Notes under the pieces: generated by a model
Told to the model about the DNA's origin: nothing
Databases searched by the model: none
The model's input: only the letters and a program-made list of their open reading frames with translations
DNA from: Flavobacteriaceae bacterium
GTDB lineage: Bacteria; Bacteroidota; Bacteroidia; Flavobacteriales; Weeksellaceae
Assembly: GCA_030538275.1 (NCBI GenBank)
Contig: JAUNUH010000011.1
Location: 1 to 46,682, forward strand
Direction: 5' to 3'
DNA: 46,682 nt
Shown here: in pieces, positions 1-9,026 of the stretch
Layout of the letters: every line of letters starts with the position of its first letter
Numbering within the stretch: position 1 is the first letter of the stretch
Made by a program: the position numbers and the translations under genes

Positions 1-117
1 AGCAACCAGTAACCAGTAACCAGCAACCAGTATTCCTGAGATTTTTTTATCTTTAGCCAAAAAAAAAGTATAATTTTGATCTCAAAACTCATAACTCTGA
101 ACTCATAACTAAAAAAA
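1..117. repeat. Two heptamer tandem-repeat tracts upstream of dnaG
   Basis: Positions 4-31 hold four units of a 7-base repeat, AACCAGT or AACCAGC. The three bases before position 4 (AGC) look like the end of another unit, so the array probably continues left of the window. A second 7-base array lies at about 79-113, with units AACTCAT, AACTCTG, AACTCAT and a degenerate AACTAAA, preceded by a diverged ATCTCAA. Between them is an AT-rich stretch. The second array ends directly at the TTG start of dnaG. No function can be assigned; replication slippage is the simplest origin. Confidence 0.75.
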
Positions 118-2049
118 TTGATTTCCCGAAACACCATAGACCAGATTTTCCAAGCCGCTCGTGTAGAAGAGGTCATTGGTGATTTTGTCAATCTCAAAAA
201 ATCCGGAAGTAATTACAAAGGTTTGTCACCTTTTTCCCAGGAAAAAACCCCAAGTTTCATGGTCTCGCCCGCCAAGCAAATTTGGAAAGATTTCTCCAGT
301 GGAAAAGGTGGAAGCGTGGTTTCATTCCTCATGGAACACGAGCAATTTACCTATCCAGAGGCGCTGCGCTGGCTGGCCAAAAGATACAGCATCGAGATAG
401 AAGAGGACCGCGAACGCAGCGACGAACAGATCGCCGAGGCGCGTGAACGCGAAAATCAATTCACCCTCACCGAATTCGCCAATAAGTGGTTTCAACAGCA
501 GTTGTGGGAAACGGAGGAAGGTAAATCAATCGGGTATTCCTATTTCAAAGAACGTGGCTTTACCAAAGCTACTATGCAGACTTTTCAATTGGGATATTCA
601 CCCAAAACCTGGGATGCTTTTACCCAATATGCACTCGAAAAAGGTTATACGTTCGAGGCATTGCAAAACGTGGGGTTAAGCGTAGGGAACCTAGAAAAAC
701 CAGTAGATCGTTTTCGCGAAAGGGTTATTTTTCCCATCCATAGCTTTAGCGGACGAACGCTGGGATTTGGCGCACGAATTTTGGGAGATAATAAAAAAAC
801 AGCCAAATACCTTAATTCACCCGAAAACGAAATTTACCATAAAAGTAAAATTCTGTATGGTGTTTTTCAAGCCAAACAAGCAATTCTGAAACAAGACGAA
901 TGTTTTTTGGTGGAAGGCTATACCGACGTCATTTCCCTGCATCAATCTGGAATTGAAAACGTGGTAGCAAGTTCCGGAACAGCGCTTACGCCCGAGCAAA
1001 TTCGTCTGGTAAAAAGGCTCACCAATAATCTTACGCTGGTGTATGACGGCGATGTGGCAGGAATCAAAGCCTCTTTTCGCGGAATCGATCTCATCCTCGA
1101 ACAGGAATTGAATGTGCGGGTCGTGATTTTGCCTCAAGGCGAGGATCCTGATTCGTTTGCGAGAAAGCATAAAGAAGAGGAAATTCAGCATTATTTTAAA
1201 GAGCAGGCAGTTGATTTTATCCGATTCAAAGTCAGTATTCTCCAAGGAGAAGCAGGCGATGACCCGGCTCGGAATTCAGAAATGATTCACAGCGTTATCG
1301 ACAGCATTGCGCTCATTCCCAATTTGATACAACGTGAATTGTATGTGCGCGAAGCTTCTTCGATTTTGAACATCAGCGAAGAATTACTCTTTAGACAATT
1401 GGCGGTAAAGTTGATTGAACGAGAAAAAGAAACTAGAAAACAAGAACAGAGACAAACAGCAAGCCCCTTATATATTGCGCCAAGAACCGAAGAAAAAGTT
1501 CAAGTGAATCCTTTTGCCATTATCGAAGAAGATATGATTCAATTGATGATTCGATATGGTGATACGGAAATCGAAATGCCGATGCCCGATGCATCCAATG
1601 ACTTCTATAAATCTACAGTGATTGAAGAAATAATTACCCAATTACAAGAAGATGAAATTCACTTTAGCACACCACACTACCGTGAAATGTTTATAGAAAT
1701 TCAAAAAAGTTTTGAAAATGAGCTCGATACTGGGGAATATTTGCTACGCCATGCCAATGAGGATATGAGCCGACTAGCTTCGGGCTTGATTTTTGAAAAA
1801 TATCGACTTTCAAATTGGAAAAAACAGGGAATCGTTGTACCGGATACCAAAAGTAATTTGGGCAAAAGAGTGCAAGAAATGGTGTTGAATTATAAGCGAA
1901 ATGTCTTGTTGCAAATGATAAGTATTGAACAAGCAAAAGTGAATAAAAACGTGAATTCTGATGCAGATAACACAAAGATTCTTCAAGAAATAATTCGTTT
2001 AACCCAAATCAAAAAAAGTTTGGATAATATTCTGAATCGAGCAATTTAA
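118..2049 (+). CDS. dnaG: DNA primase DnaG
   Basis: This primase synthesises RNA primers at the replication fork for the DnaB helicase and DNA polymerase III. The 643-residue product has the DnaG order: an N-terminal zinc-binding-type domain (residues 1-100), a catalytic core with the TOPRIM motifs EGYTD (about 266-270) and YDGDVAG (about 308), and a C-terminal helical domain that should bind DnaB. The four zinc ligands of the E. coli fold appear replaced: aligned positions are Ser37, Ser40, Asp58 and Ser61, although the surrounding EKTPSF and FSSGKGG segments are kept. From memory this loss is common in Bacteroidota. The start is TTG at 118; the first residues MISRNTID match the usual start of the family and no ATG is available nearby. 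No clear terminator follows. Confidence 0.97.
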   Translation: MISRNTIDQIFQAARVEEVIGDFVNLKKSGSNYKGLSPFSQEKTPSFMVSPAKQIWKDFSSGKGGSVVSFLMEHEQFTYPEALRWLAKRYSIEIEEDRERSDEQIAEARERENQFTLTEFANKWFQQQLWETEEGKSIGYSYFKERGFTKATMQTFQLGYSPKTWDAFTQYALEKGYTFEALQNVGLSVGNLEKPVDRFRERVIFPIHSFSGRTLGFGARILGDNKKTAKYLNSPENEIYHKSKILYGVFQAKQAILKQDECFLVEGYTDVISLHQSGIENVVASSGTALTPEQIRLVKRLTNNLTLVYDGDVAGIKASFRGIDLILEQELNVRVVILPQGEDPDSFARKHKEEEIQHYFKEQAVDFIRFKVSILQGEAGDDPARNSEMIHSVIDSIALIPNLIQRELYVREASSILNISEELLFRQLAVKLIEREKETRKQEQRQTASPLYIAPRTEEKVQVNPFAIIEEDMIQLMIRYGDTEIEMPMPDASNDFYKSTVIEEIITQLQEDEIHFSTPHYREMFIEIQKSFENELDTGEYLLRHANEDMSRLASGLIFEKYRLSNWKKQGIVVPDTKSNLGKRVQEMVLNYKRNVLLQMISIEQAKVNKNVNSDADNTKILQEIIRLTQIKKSLDNILNRAI

Positions 2050-2237
2050 CTAGCTAATAATGAACGCATTGCATCTATGCAAGAATCCCAAAAATTTTGT
2101 CCTGTTGTAATCATTAAGCAGCTTCGTTAATGAGAAAAAACGAAAGAAAAATAATTTAAAATATGAATTCTTCGTATTTTATTATTCGCTAATCAGCATT
2201 ATAAGTTTTGCGTACAAAAGATGGAAGTAAATAGATT

Positions 2238-2720
2238 TTATTTCGCTTTGCGGCACCATACCCGCCATTGCACCAGAAACGCCCCTGGGTATTGGCGTTT
2301 TACTTGCGCCAAATCCATGGCGGCAGAGCGTTTGGTAAAGTAATCGCCCGCCATAACGCGATAGTCTGGTCTGGTATATACCATTTCGGGAACCAAGGCA
2401 GGAAATTTTGCTGCAAATTCGGATTGTGCCCGATTGGCAGCATTTCTATCCTTGGTGTACATGATTTGTATTTTATATCCCATAACTTTGGGGTTACGAG
2501 CACAGGGATCAAAGTTTTCTGCTTCTTCGTTCGCCTTTTCATCCACCTTAACAACAGGTTTGAAACATTTGGCCTGAACGGTTTTTTGTACAAGAGAATC
2601 TATCCCCATCACACCTTGCATATGATATGCGCCTCCAGAAATTGTATCTTGCACACTTATTTGAGCCCACACCGAGCTAAAACCAAAAATAAGTAAAACC
2701 AGAAAAAACAGGTTTTTCAT
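2238..2720 (-). CDS. SPOR-domain envelope protein
   Basis: The 160-residue product starts with a cleavable signal peptide (MKNLFFLVLLIFGFSSVWAQ), so it is exported. The C-terminal half, from GYKIQIMYTKDR to the end, reads as a SPOR domain. SPOR domains bind glycan strands of peptidoglycan lacking stem peptides and are often found in division or cell-wall proteins. The segment between signal and SPOR domain is short and contains two cysteines. I chose ATG at 2720. A TTG at 2738 is in frame but forms the end of the -7 promoter box (2736-2743), and starting there would put extra residues before the signal peptide. The gene is alone, divergent from the act operon. A specific gene name is not justified. 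Confidence 0.82.
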   Translation of the reverse strand: MKNLFFLVLLIFGFSSVWAQISVQDTISGGAYHMQGVMGIDSLVQKTVQAKCFKPVVKVDEKANEEAENFDPCARNPKVMGYKIQIMYTKDRNAANRAQSEFAAKFPALVPEMVYTRPDYRVMAGDYFTKRSAAMDLAQVKRQYPGAFLVQWRVWCRKAK

Positions 2721-2735
2721 TCCAATAAATTTTTG

Positions 2736-2743
2736 CAAATATA
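2736..2743 (-). promoter_or_regulatory. -7 promoter box of the SPOR gene
   Basis: On the minus strand this reads TATATTTG, an exact match to the Bacteroidota -7 consensus TAnnTTTG. It ends 15 bases before the ATG at 2720, implying a leader of about ten bases. No convincing -33 TTG is present at the usual distance. Confidence 0.5.
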
Positions 2744-2955
2744 AACTACCTAATTCAATTCATCGAAATTATTAGAATTTCTTATAATTCAACATAGTTG
2801 CAAATGATTTTCTTATACTGCTGATTTTAATCATTTTTGGCTTCTATTCAGGCAAAAGTCCTGAATCTTAAGACTCAATAATTTAGAATTAATTTAAATT
2901 ATAGACTTTCTTAAAGTTCGGCGTTTAGATTTAGGTTTATTTTAACAGACTATTC

Positions 2956-2963
2956 TATTTTTG
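2956..2963 (+). promoter_or_regulatory. actA: Candidate -7 promoter box of the act operon
   Basis: TATTTTTG matches TAnnTTTG and lies 44 bases before the actA start. The -33 region (about 2928-2935, TTTAGG) is a weak match only. The 264-base space between the SPOR gene promoter and this box is AT-rich and shows no other clear signal. Confidence 0.45.
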
Positions 2964-3007
2964 TTCGGTAATAAATGAGGATATTGATAATCTCAACATA
3001 ACAGAAT

Positions 3008-4348
3008 ATGGTGTATTGGGAAAAATTTAACAGAAAATACATTGCGGCTTTATTTCTAATCGTCGCATTTTCATGGATGCAGGCGCAAGATGCGGGCTCA
3101 TCGACAGAAATATCTGGTGACGCAGCCAACGGAGAAAAACTGTTTAATCAACATTGTGCCGCTTGTCATAAACTAGATGCAAAACTTATCGGTCCAGAAC
3201 TCGGTGGAATGTTGGAACGCTTACAAGCCGACCAAGGATTAGGTAGAGACTGGCTACATAAGTGGATTAGAAACAACGAGCAGTTGCGTAACGCGGGAGA
3301 TGAATATGCAATTCAAATTTACGAAGAGTATAATAAAATCCCGATGTTGCCATTTGAGCAGTTGAGTGAACAAGAAATTGATGATATTATTGTTTATACT
3401 TCTGCCCCGCCAGCGCCCAAAGAGGAGGCTAAGGCAGAGACTACTGCGGTAGCTCAAGCAGATCAGGACTCATTTCCTTTAGGTGCTTTGATCATTGGAT
3501 TTGCTGTTTTGGCATCTTTGCTCATTTGGATTTTATTCAGAGTTAATTCTTTAGTTAAGCTTACAAGAGATGATGCCGATGAACTTCAAAAAGAAGAAGC
3601 TCAATCTTTTGGTGAGGTATTCGAAAAAAATAAAAATCTGGCTTATGGCCTTCTAGGCGTTCTTTCGTTATTGGTTCTATATGGACTATGGCAATTCATG
3701 ATTGGAATAGGCGTGGACCAAGGTTACCAACCTGTTCAACCAATTTATTTCTCTCATAAAATTCACGCCGGACAACAAGGAATCGATTGCCAATACTGCC
3801 ATAGCAGCGCCAAGTATGGAAAGGTATCTGGAATACCGTCTGTAAGTACTTGTATGAATTGCCACTATCAAATTCAAGAATATAAAGGTGATTATGTAGA
3901 AAATGGAAAAACAAAAGCCTTTTATACAGAAGAAATGCAGAAGATCTATGCTGCAGCTGGTTTTGATAAGGCCAACTTGACTTATACTGGTGAAGAAACA
4001 CCAATTGAATGGATAAGAATTCACAACCTACCAGATTTTGTATATTTCAACCACGCACAACACGTTGTGGCTGGTGAAGAAGCTATCAAGTCTGCCAAAG
4101 GCGTGGAGCAAGTGTGTTTTGCATGTCACGGACAAGTAGATCAAATGGAAGAGGTGAAAATGGCGAATGAATTTACGATGGGTTGGTGTATAGAATGTCA
4201 CCGCGAGACCAAAGTTGATATGGAAAATGAGTATAATAAGGAATATTATGCTCAACTACACGAGAAATTGAAAAAGGAATATGGCGATGAAGCCTCTATA
4301 ACAGTAGATGCTATCGGAGGATTGGAATGCGCCAAATGTCATTATTAA
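3008..4348 (+). CDS. actA: Alternative complex III subunit A, multiheme cytochrome c
   Basis: ActA is the periplasmic multiheme subunit of alternative complex III, which oxidises menaquinol and passes electrons to a cytochrome oxidase or a soluble carrier. The 446-residue product has six CXXCH heme c motifs, at Cys50, 261, 282, 370, 394 and 441. The first lies in a separate N-terminal monoheme cytochrome c domain (about residues 35-130). Two membrane segments follow (about 154-175 and 213-236), then a pentaheme domain carrying the other five motifs; the last motif is at the very C-terminus. The classical ActA is described as pentaheme, so the sixth site comes from the N-terminal domain. It is the first gene of a six-gene operon in the order A-B-C-D-E-F, with 29 bases before actB. 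Confidence 0.93.
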   Translation: MVYWEKFNRKYIAALFLIVAFSWMQAQDAGSSTEISGDAANGEKLFNQHCAACHKLDAKLIGPELGGMLERLQADQGLGRDWLHKWIRNNEQLRNAGDEYAIQIYEEYNKIPMLPFEQLSEQEIDDIIVYTSAPPAPKEEAKAETTAVAQADQDSFPLGALIIGFAVLASLLIWILFRVNSLVKLTRDDADELQKEEAQSFGEVFEKNKNLAYGLLGVLSLLVLYGLWQFMIGIGVDQGYQPVQPIYFSHKIHAGQQGIDCQYCHSSAKYGKVSGIPSVSTCMNCHYQIQEYKGDYVENGKTKAFYTEEMQKIYAAAGFDKANLTYTGEETPIEWIRIHNLPDFVYFNHAQHVVAGEEAIKSAKGVEQVCFACHGQVDQMEEVKMANEFTMGWCIECHRETKVDMENEYNKEYYAQLHEKLKKEYGDEASITVDAIGGLECAKCHY

Positions 4349-4377
4349 TTTAAGTTTAAATAATTAAAAGAAGTTAC

Positions 4378-7300
4378 ATGGCTTCGAATAAAAGATATTG
4401 GAGAAGCGTTGAGGAATTACAGGATAGTTCGCTCACAGAGAAACTTGCCCAAAATGAGTTTGCAGAAGACCTGCCGATTGGAAATTTTTTACAAAAGGCA
4501 GATGCATTGGAATCTTCAAAAACGACAAGACGTGATTTTCTAAAATTTTTAGGATTCAGCACGGCTGCGGCTACGCTTGCAGCTTGTGAAGCGCCAATCG
4601 TAAAGTCTGTGCCCTATGTGGTAAAACCAGCCGACATCACGCCGGGTGTACCCACGTATTATGCCACAACAATGTACGATGGACACGATTATGCAAGTGT
4701 AATGGTGAAAACCCGCGAGGGAAGACCTATAAAAATAGATCCCAACAAAAACGAACCTATTTTTGGTCACGCCAATGCTCGCGTACAGGCATCTGTTTTG
4801 TCTTTGTACGATTCCAACCGTATCAAAAACCCAAAACTAAATGGTGCCGATAGTACATGGGAGGCAGTAGACCAAGTTGTGATGAAGCAATTGGCAAGCT
4901 TGGGTAACAAAAAGGCCGTTATTATAAGCCCGTCATATCCCAGCCCATCAACACAACAACTCATTTCAAATTTTCAAGCTAAATATAACAATGTAGAACA
5001 CGTAATTTTCGACGCAGTTGATTTTTCACCAGCATTAGATGCAGTAAGTGAAAATGCAGAACAGCGTGTTTTACATCATATTGACTTAACGAATTCTGAA
5101 TTGGTCGTAGGATTCAATGCAGATTTTGTTTCCGAATGGAACGGAATGAGCCTAGAAAAAGGATATGCAGCCGCTAAAAAGCCAAGAGCCAATATGTTGC
5201 GTCATATTCAGGTAGAAAGTAATATGAGCCTTACAGGCGCAAATGCCGATTCTAGATTTCCACTAAAGCCGTCTGATACCTACAAAGTATTAGCTGATGT
5301 GTATCAGGCAGTGGTAAATGGTGGAAGCGCAACTACAGAGATAGGAAAAGTAATTGCCGACGAATTAAAGGCAAAAGGCTCTAAAGCAGTAGTACTTGCA
5401 GATGGTAACAAAGAAGCGCATGCCGTAGCCAACGCCATCAATGCAGCTTTAGGCTCATCTGCTGTTACAGGAAACGCAGTTTACCTGAAACAAAGCAATA
5501 TCAACAGATACAAACAGTTTATAAATGATGCGAATGCTGGAAATGTTTCATTATTATTAATTTTTGATTCAAACCCAATTGAGCATTCTTATTATGGTGC
5601 AAACTTTAAAGAAATACTTCAGAAAGTACCCGTTTCTGTTGCGCTTACCGATCAAAATCATGAAACAGCAAAAAGTGTTAATGTAGTTGCACCTACGCAC
5701 CATTGGCTCGAGTCTTGGGGCGATTTCATGCCTATGACTGGTGTTTATACACTACAACAACCTACAATTCAACCCATATTTAATACCAGACAATTCCAAG
5801 ATTCGTTGATCGCTTGGACTTCTGCAGACGTTTCTAGCTTAAACGTTGCTGCAGCCATTACAGATTCTACTGCTATAGCTGCACCTGTTGCGGCCGCCGT
5901 AGATTCAGCTACAGCAGCTATTCGAGCAGTTGCAGCTAGCGTTATGGTAGGCGATAAGAACTCCTATTATAATTTTCTGAAGAAATATTGGGAATCAAAT
6001 ATTTTACGTGGCAAATCTTTCAATCAAGCATTATATGATGGATTTGTGAACCACGGAACAACAGATAATTTTACTCCAAATTCTGCCAATGCATCAGCAG
6101 CAGCCTCTACTTTGGCCAGTATGCAATCTAATGAATGGGAGCTACAATTATATACCAAAGTGGGAATGGGAGATGGAAGACAAGCTACCAACCCTTGGCT
6201 ACAAGAATTTCCAGATCCAATTACAAGAACTTCGTGGGATAACTACCTCACCATGAACCCAGCAGATGCCGAAAAATTAAATATCTCTATGTGGAATGGA
6301 GGTCCCGAAAGAAACGGTAGAATGCAATTTAACGGGCCGTACTACAATATTACAGCCAATGGGCAAACCCTAAAAGTTCCGGTGTTTGTACAACCAGGAC
6401 AGGCACAAGGAACACTAGGTTTGGCATTAGGTTATGGCGTAAAAGGCAGAATTGCTGAAGCGAATGATTTGGATCAAATTGGTGTAAACGCTTATCCATT
6501 TTATAAAGATGGAGCAAAAACATTAGTAGTAGAGAAATTCGAATCTGCAGGTGGTATGCATAAATTCGCAAATGTGCAGATGATGAATACGCTCATGGGG
6601 CGCTATGAAATTGCAAAAGAAGCCACATTAGAAGATTTTATTAATAAACCTGCATCAGAATGGAACCAACAACCTACGATGGATACATTCATGGGGAAAG
6701 GTACACCTGTAGAGGAAATTACACTTTGGAGAAATTTTGACCGCTCAGATGGACCACATTTCAAATTATCCATTGATTTGAACAGTTGCACCGGTTGTGG
6801 CGCATGTGTAATTGCATGTCATACCGAAAATAACGTTCCTGTCGTGGGCAAAGAAGAGGTGAGAATGTTCAGAGATATGCACTGGTTGCGCATCGATAGA
6901 TACTATTCTGATCATATGCAAGAATTGCAACCGGATAAATATCCATATACGCAAAAAGAAGCTCTTGCAGATACCAATTATAATGAGCCATCTCAATATA
7001 AAGTACTGGCAAAACCGGCAGCGGCCAATCCAGATGTGATTTTCCAGCCTATGCTATGCCAGCATTGTAATCATGCGTCATGCGAAACTGTTTGCCCAGT
7101 GGCAGCAACATCTCATGGTAAGCAAGGACAAAACCAAATGGCATACAATAGATGTGTTGGAACCAGATATTGCGCCAACAACTGTCCGTATAAAGTAAGA
7201 AGATTCAATTGGTTTAATTATGCCAATAATGACAAATTTGATTTCAATATGAATAATGATTTGGGTAGAATGGTATTGAATCCAGATGTAGTAGTTCGAC

Positions 7301-7587
7301 AAAGAGGTGTTATGGAAAAATGCTCATTATGTATTCAAATGACACAATCTACCATCTTAGAAGCAAAGAAAGAAGGTAGAAGAGTTGCAGACGATGAGTT
7401 TCAAACAGCATGTTCAATTGCTTGTGGTACAGGAGCAATGGTATTTGGGGATATAAACGATGCCACGTCGCAGGTTACCAAATTAGAACAGGATTCAAGA
7501 AAATACATTGCTTTGGAAGATATTGGAAACCGACCCAATGTATTTTATCACGTGAAAGTGAGAAACAGAAAAGAAAAATTAAGTTAA
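4378..7587 (+). CDS. actB: Alternative complex III subunit B, iron-sulfur protein
   Basis: ActB is the large periplasmic subunit of alternative complex III; a molybdopterin-oxidoreductase-like fold without cofactor is fused to a ferredoxin-like domain. A twin-arginine motif (TTRRDFLKFLG, Arg51-Arg52) is followed by a lipobox-like LAAC with Cys70, which suggests Tat export and lipid anchoring. Residues of about 75-780 form the molybdopterin-like part. The C-terminal part has four cysteine clusters starting at Cys804 (CTGCGACVIAC), Cys894 (CQHC), Cys926 (CVGTRYCANNC) and Cys982 (CSLC), plus a late CSIACG. These should hold the four Fe-S clusters known for ActB. An alanine-rich, low-complexity stretch lies at about 485-522. 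Length 1069 is in the usual range. Confidence 0.95.
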   Translation: MASNKRYWRSVEELQDSSLTEKLAQNEFAEDLPIGNFLQKADALESSKTTRRDFLKFLGFSTAAATLAACEAPIVKSVPYVVKPADITPGVPTYYATTMYDGHDYASVMVKTREGRPIKIDPNKNEPIFGHANARVQASVLSLYDSNRIKNPKLNGADSTWEAVDQVVMKQLASLGNKKAVIISPSYPSPSTQQLISNFQAKYNNVEHVIFDAVDFSPALDAVSENAEQRVLHHIDLTNSELVVGFNADFVSEWNGMSLEKGYAAAKKPRANMLRHIQVESNMSLTGANADSRFPLKPSDTYKVLADVYQAVVNGGSATTEIGKVIADELKAKGSKAVVLADGNKEAHAVANAINAALGSSAVTGNAVYLKQSNINRYKQFINDANAGNVSLLLIFDSNPIEHSYYGANFKEILQKVPVSVALTDQNHETAKSVNVVAPTHHWLESWGDFMPMTGVYTLQQPTIQPIFNTRQFQDSLIAWTSADVSSLNVAAAITDSTAIAAPVAAAVDSATAAIRAVAASVMVGDKNSYYNFLKKYWESNILRGKSFNQALYDGFVNHGTTDNFTPNSANASAAASTLASMQSNEWELQLYTKVGMGDGRQATNPWLQEFPDPITRTSWDNYLTMNPADAEKLNISMWNGGPERNGRMQFNGPYYNITANGQTLKVPVFVQPGQAQGTLGLALGYGVKGRIAEANDLDQIGVNAYPFYKDGAKTLVVEKFESAGGMHKFANVQMMNTLMGRYEIAKEATLEDFINKPASEWNQQPTMDTFMGKGTPVEEITLWRNFDRSDGPHFKLSIDLNSCTGCGACVIACHTENNVPVVGKEEVRMFRDMHWLRIDRYYSDHMQELQPDKYPYTQKEALADTNYNEPSQYKVLAKPAAANPDVIFQPMLCQHCNHASCETVCPVAATSHGKQGQNQMAYNRCVGTRYCANNCPYKVRRFNWFNYANNDKFDFNMNNDLGRMVLNPDVVVRQRGVMEKCSLCIQMTQSTILEAKKEGRRVADDEFQTACSIACGTGAMVFGDINDATSQVTKLEQDSRKYIALEDIGNRPNVFYHVKVRNRKEKLS

Positions 7588-7613
7588 TTAAATAAACGGT
7601 TTAAAAATTATTT

Positions 7614-9026
7614 ATGTCAGGTCATTACGAATCGCCGATCAGGGAACCGCTTATTTTAGGTCATAAGACCTATCATGACATCACCGAAGATATCGCGCGC
7701 CCAATAGAAAGCAAAGCAGGTAAATTATGGTGGATTGCATTCAGTCTTGCTATGATTGCCTTTATTTATGGCTTTGGATGCATTGCATACACCATCGGAA
7801 CCGGAATCGGAGTTTGGGGATTGAACAAGACCATCAACTGGGCTTGGGATATTACAAACTTTGTTTGGTGGGTAGGTATTGGACACGCAGGAACATTGAT
7901 TTCTGCTGTATTATTACTTTTCCGTCAGAAATGGAGAATGTCTATTAACCGTTCTGCAGAAGCTATGACGATTTTTGCCGTATTGCAAGCGGCTATTTTT
8001 CCATTGATCCATATGGGAAGACCATGGGTAGGATATTGGGTTTTTCCTATTCCGAATAACTTTGGTTCATTATGGGTCAACTTCAATTCGCCTCTATTAT
8101 GGGACGTATTTGCTATTTCTACTTATTTTTCTGTATCTGTAGTATTCTGGTATATGGGATTGATTCCAGATTTTGCCATGGTGCGGGATAGAGCCACCAA
8201 GCCAGTAACCAAAAGAATTTATAGCATTCTTGCTTTTGGATGGGGCGGAAAAGTAAAGCATTGGCAAAGATTTGAAGAATTAACATTAGTTTTAGCAGGT
8301 CTAGCAACACCACTCGTATTCTCTGTTCACACAACAGTATCATTCGACTTTGCAACTTCAGTAATTAAAGGATGGCACTCTACGATTTATCCACCATACT
8401 TTGTGGCGGGTGCAATCTTTTCTGGTTTTGCCATGGTACAAACCCTACTGAGTGTTGCCCGAAAAGTAATGGGTCTAGAAGATTATATAACACGCAAACA
8501 TATCGAATACATGAATATTGTAATTCTTGTAACAGGTGGTATGGTTACCGTGGCATATTTATCAGAGTTTTTTGTAGCTTGGTATTCAGGAAGCCGTTTC
8601 GAAGACTTCACCTATTTCACAGTAGGCGCGGCTACAGGGCCATTCTGGTGGGCATTCTGGTTATTGATAATTTGTAACGTTATTATTCCAATGTCCTTGT
8701 GGATTAGACCGTTAAGAAGAAATTTCCTATGGACGTTTATCGTATCTATCGTAATTAATATAGGCATGTGGTTTGAACGATTTGATATTATTGTAATCAA
8801 CTTAAGCCGTGATTACCTGCCATCTTCTTGGGCTATGTTTATGCCTTCATTTGTTGACGTAGGAATTTTTATTGGAACCATTGGATTCTTCTCTGTATTG
8901 TATTTGCTATATGCAAGAACATTCCCCGTTATTTCACAAGCAGAATTGAAAACTATTCTCAAATCTTCTGGTGAAAGTTATAAGAAACATCACAAAGAAT
9001 TAGAACACGATGAGCATGAGCACTAA
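7614..9026 (+). CDS. actC: Alternative complex III subunit C, NrfD-like quinone-binding membrane protein
   Basis: This 470-residue polytopic membrane protein is an NrfD/PsrC-type subunit. In alternative complex III, ActC is one of two such subunits and is thought to form a menaquinol-binding site near the periplasmic Fe-S protein ActB. About ten hydrophobic segments are visible between residues 35 and 440; the N- and C-terminal ends are polar, the C-terminus being rich in His and Glu. It follows actB by 26 bases. Its last 17 bases overlap the start of actD in another frame, which suggests translational coupling. It differs from the second NrfD-like gene, actF, in sequence and length, so the two are ancient paralogues rather than a recent duplication. 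Confidence 0.94.
   Translation: MSGHYESPIREPLILGHKTYHDITEDIARPIESKAGKLWWIAFSLAMIAFIYGFGCIAYTIGTGIGVWGLNKTINWAWDITNFVWWVGIGHAGTLISAVLLLFRQKWRMSINRSAEAMTIFAVLQAAIFPLIHMGRPWVGYWVFPIPNNFGSLWVNFNSPLLWDVFAISTYFSVSVVFWYMGLIPDFAMVRDRATKPVTKRIYSILAFGWGGKVKHWQRFEELTLVLAGLATPLVFSVHTTVSFDFATSVIKGWHSTIYPPYFVAGAIFSGFAMVQTLLSVARKVMGLEDYITRKHIEYMNIVILVTGGMVTVAYLSEFFVAWYSGSRFEDFTYFTVGAATGPFWWAFWLLIICNVIIPMSLWIRPLRRNFLWTFIVSIVINIGMWFERFDIIVINLSRDYLPSSWAMFMPSFVDVGIFIGTIGFFSVLYLLYARTFPVISQAELKTILKSSGESYKKHHKELEHDEHEH

Noticed and set aside
1..117. CRISPR-like repeats
   Set aside because: The repeat unit is only seven bases with no spacers, and there is no cas gene.
817..1245. A 142-codon minus-strand frame inside dnaG
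   Set aside because: It is a shadow of the primase core, which is conserved in its own frame.
2070..2096. A terminator after dnaG built from TTGCAT-CT-ATGCAA
   Set aside because: The loop would have two bases and there is no T run directly after it, so it is not a credible intrinsic terminator.
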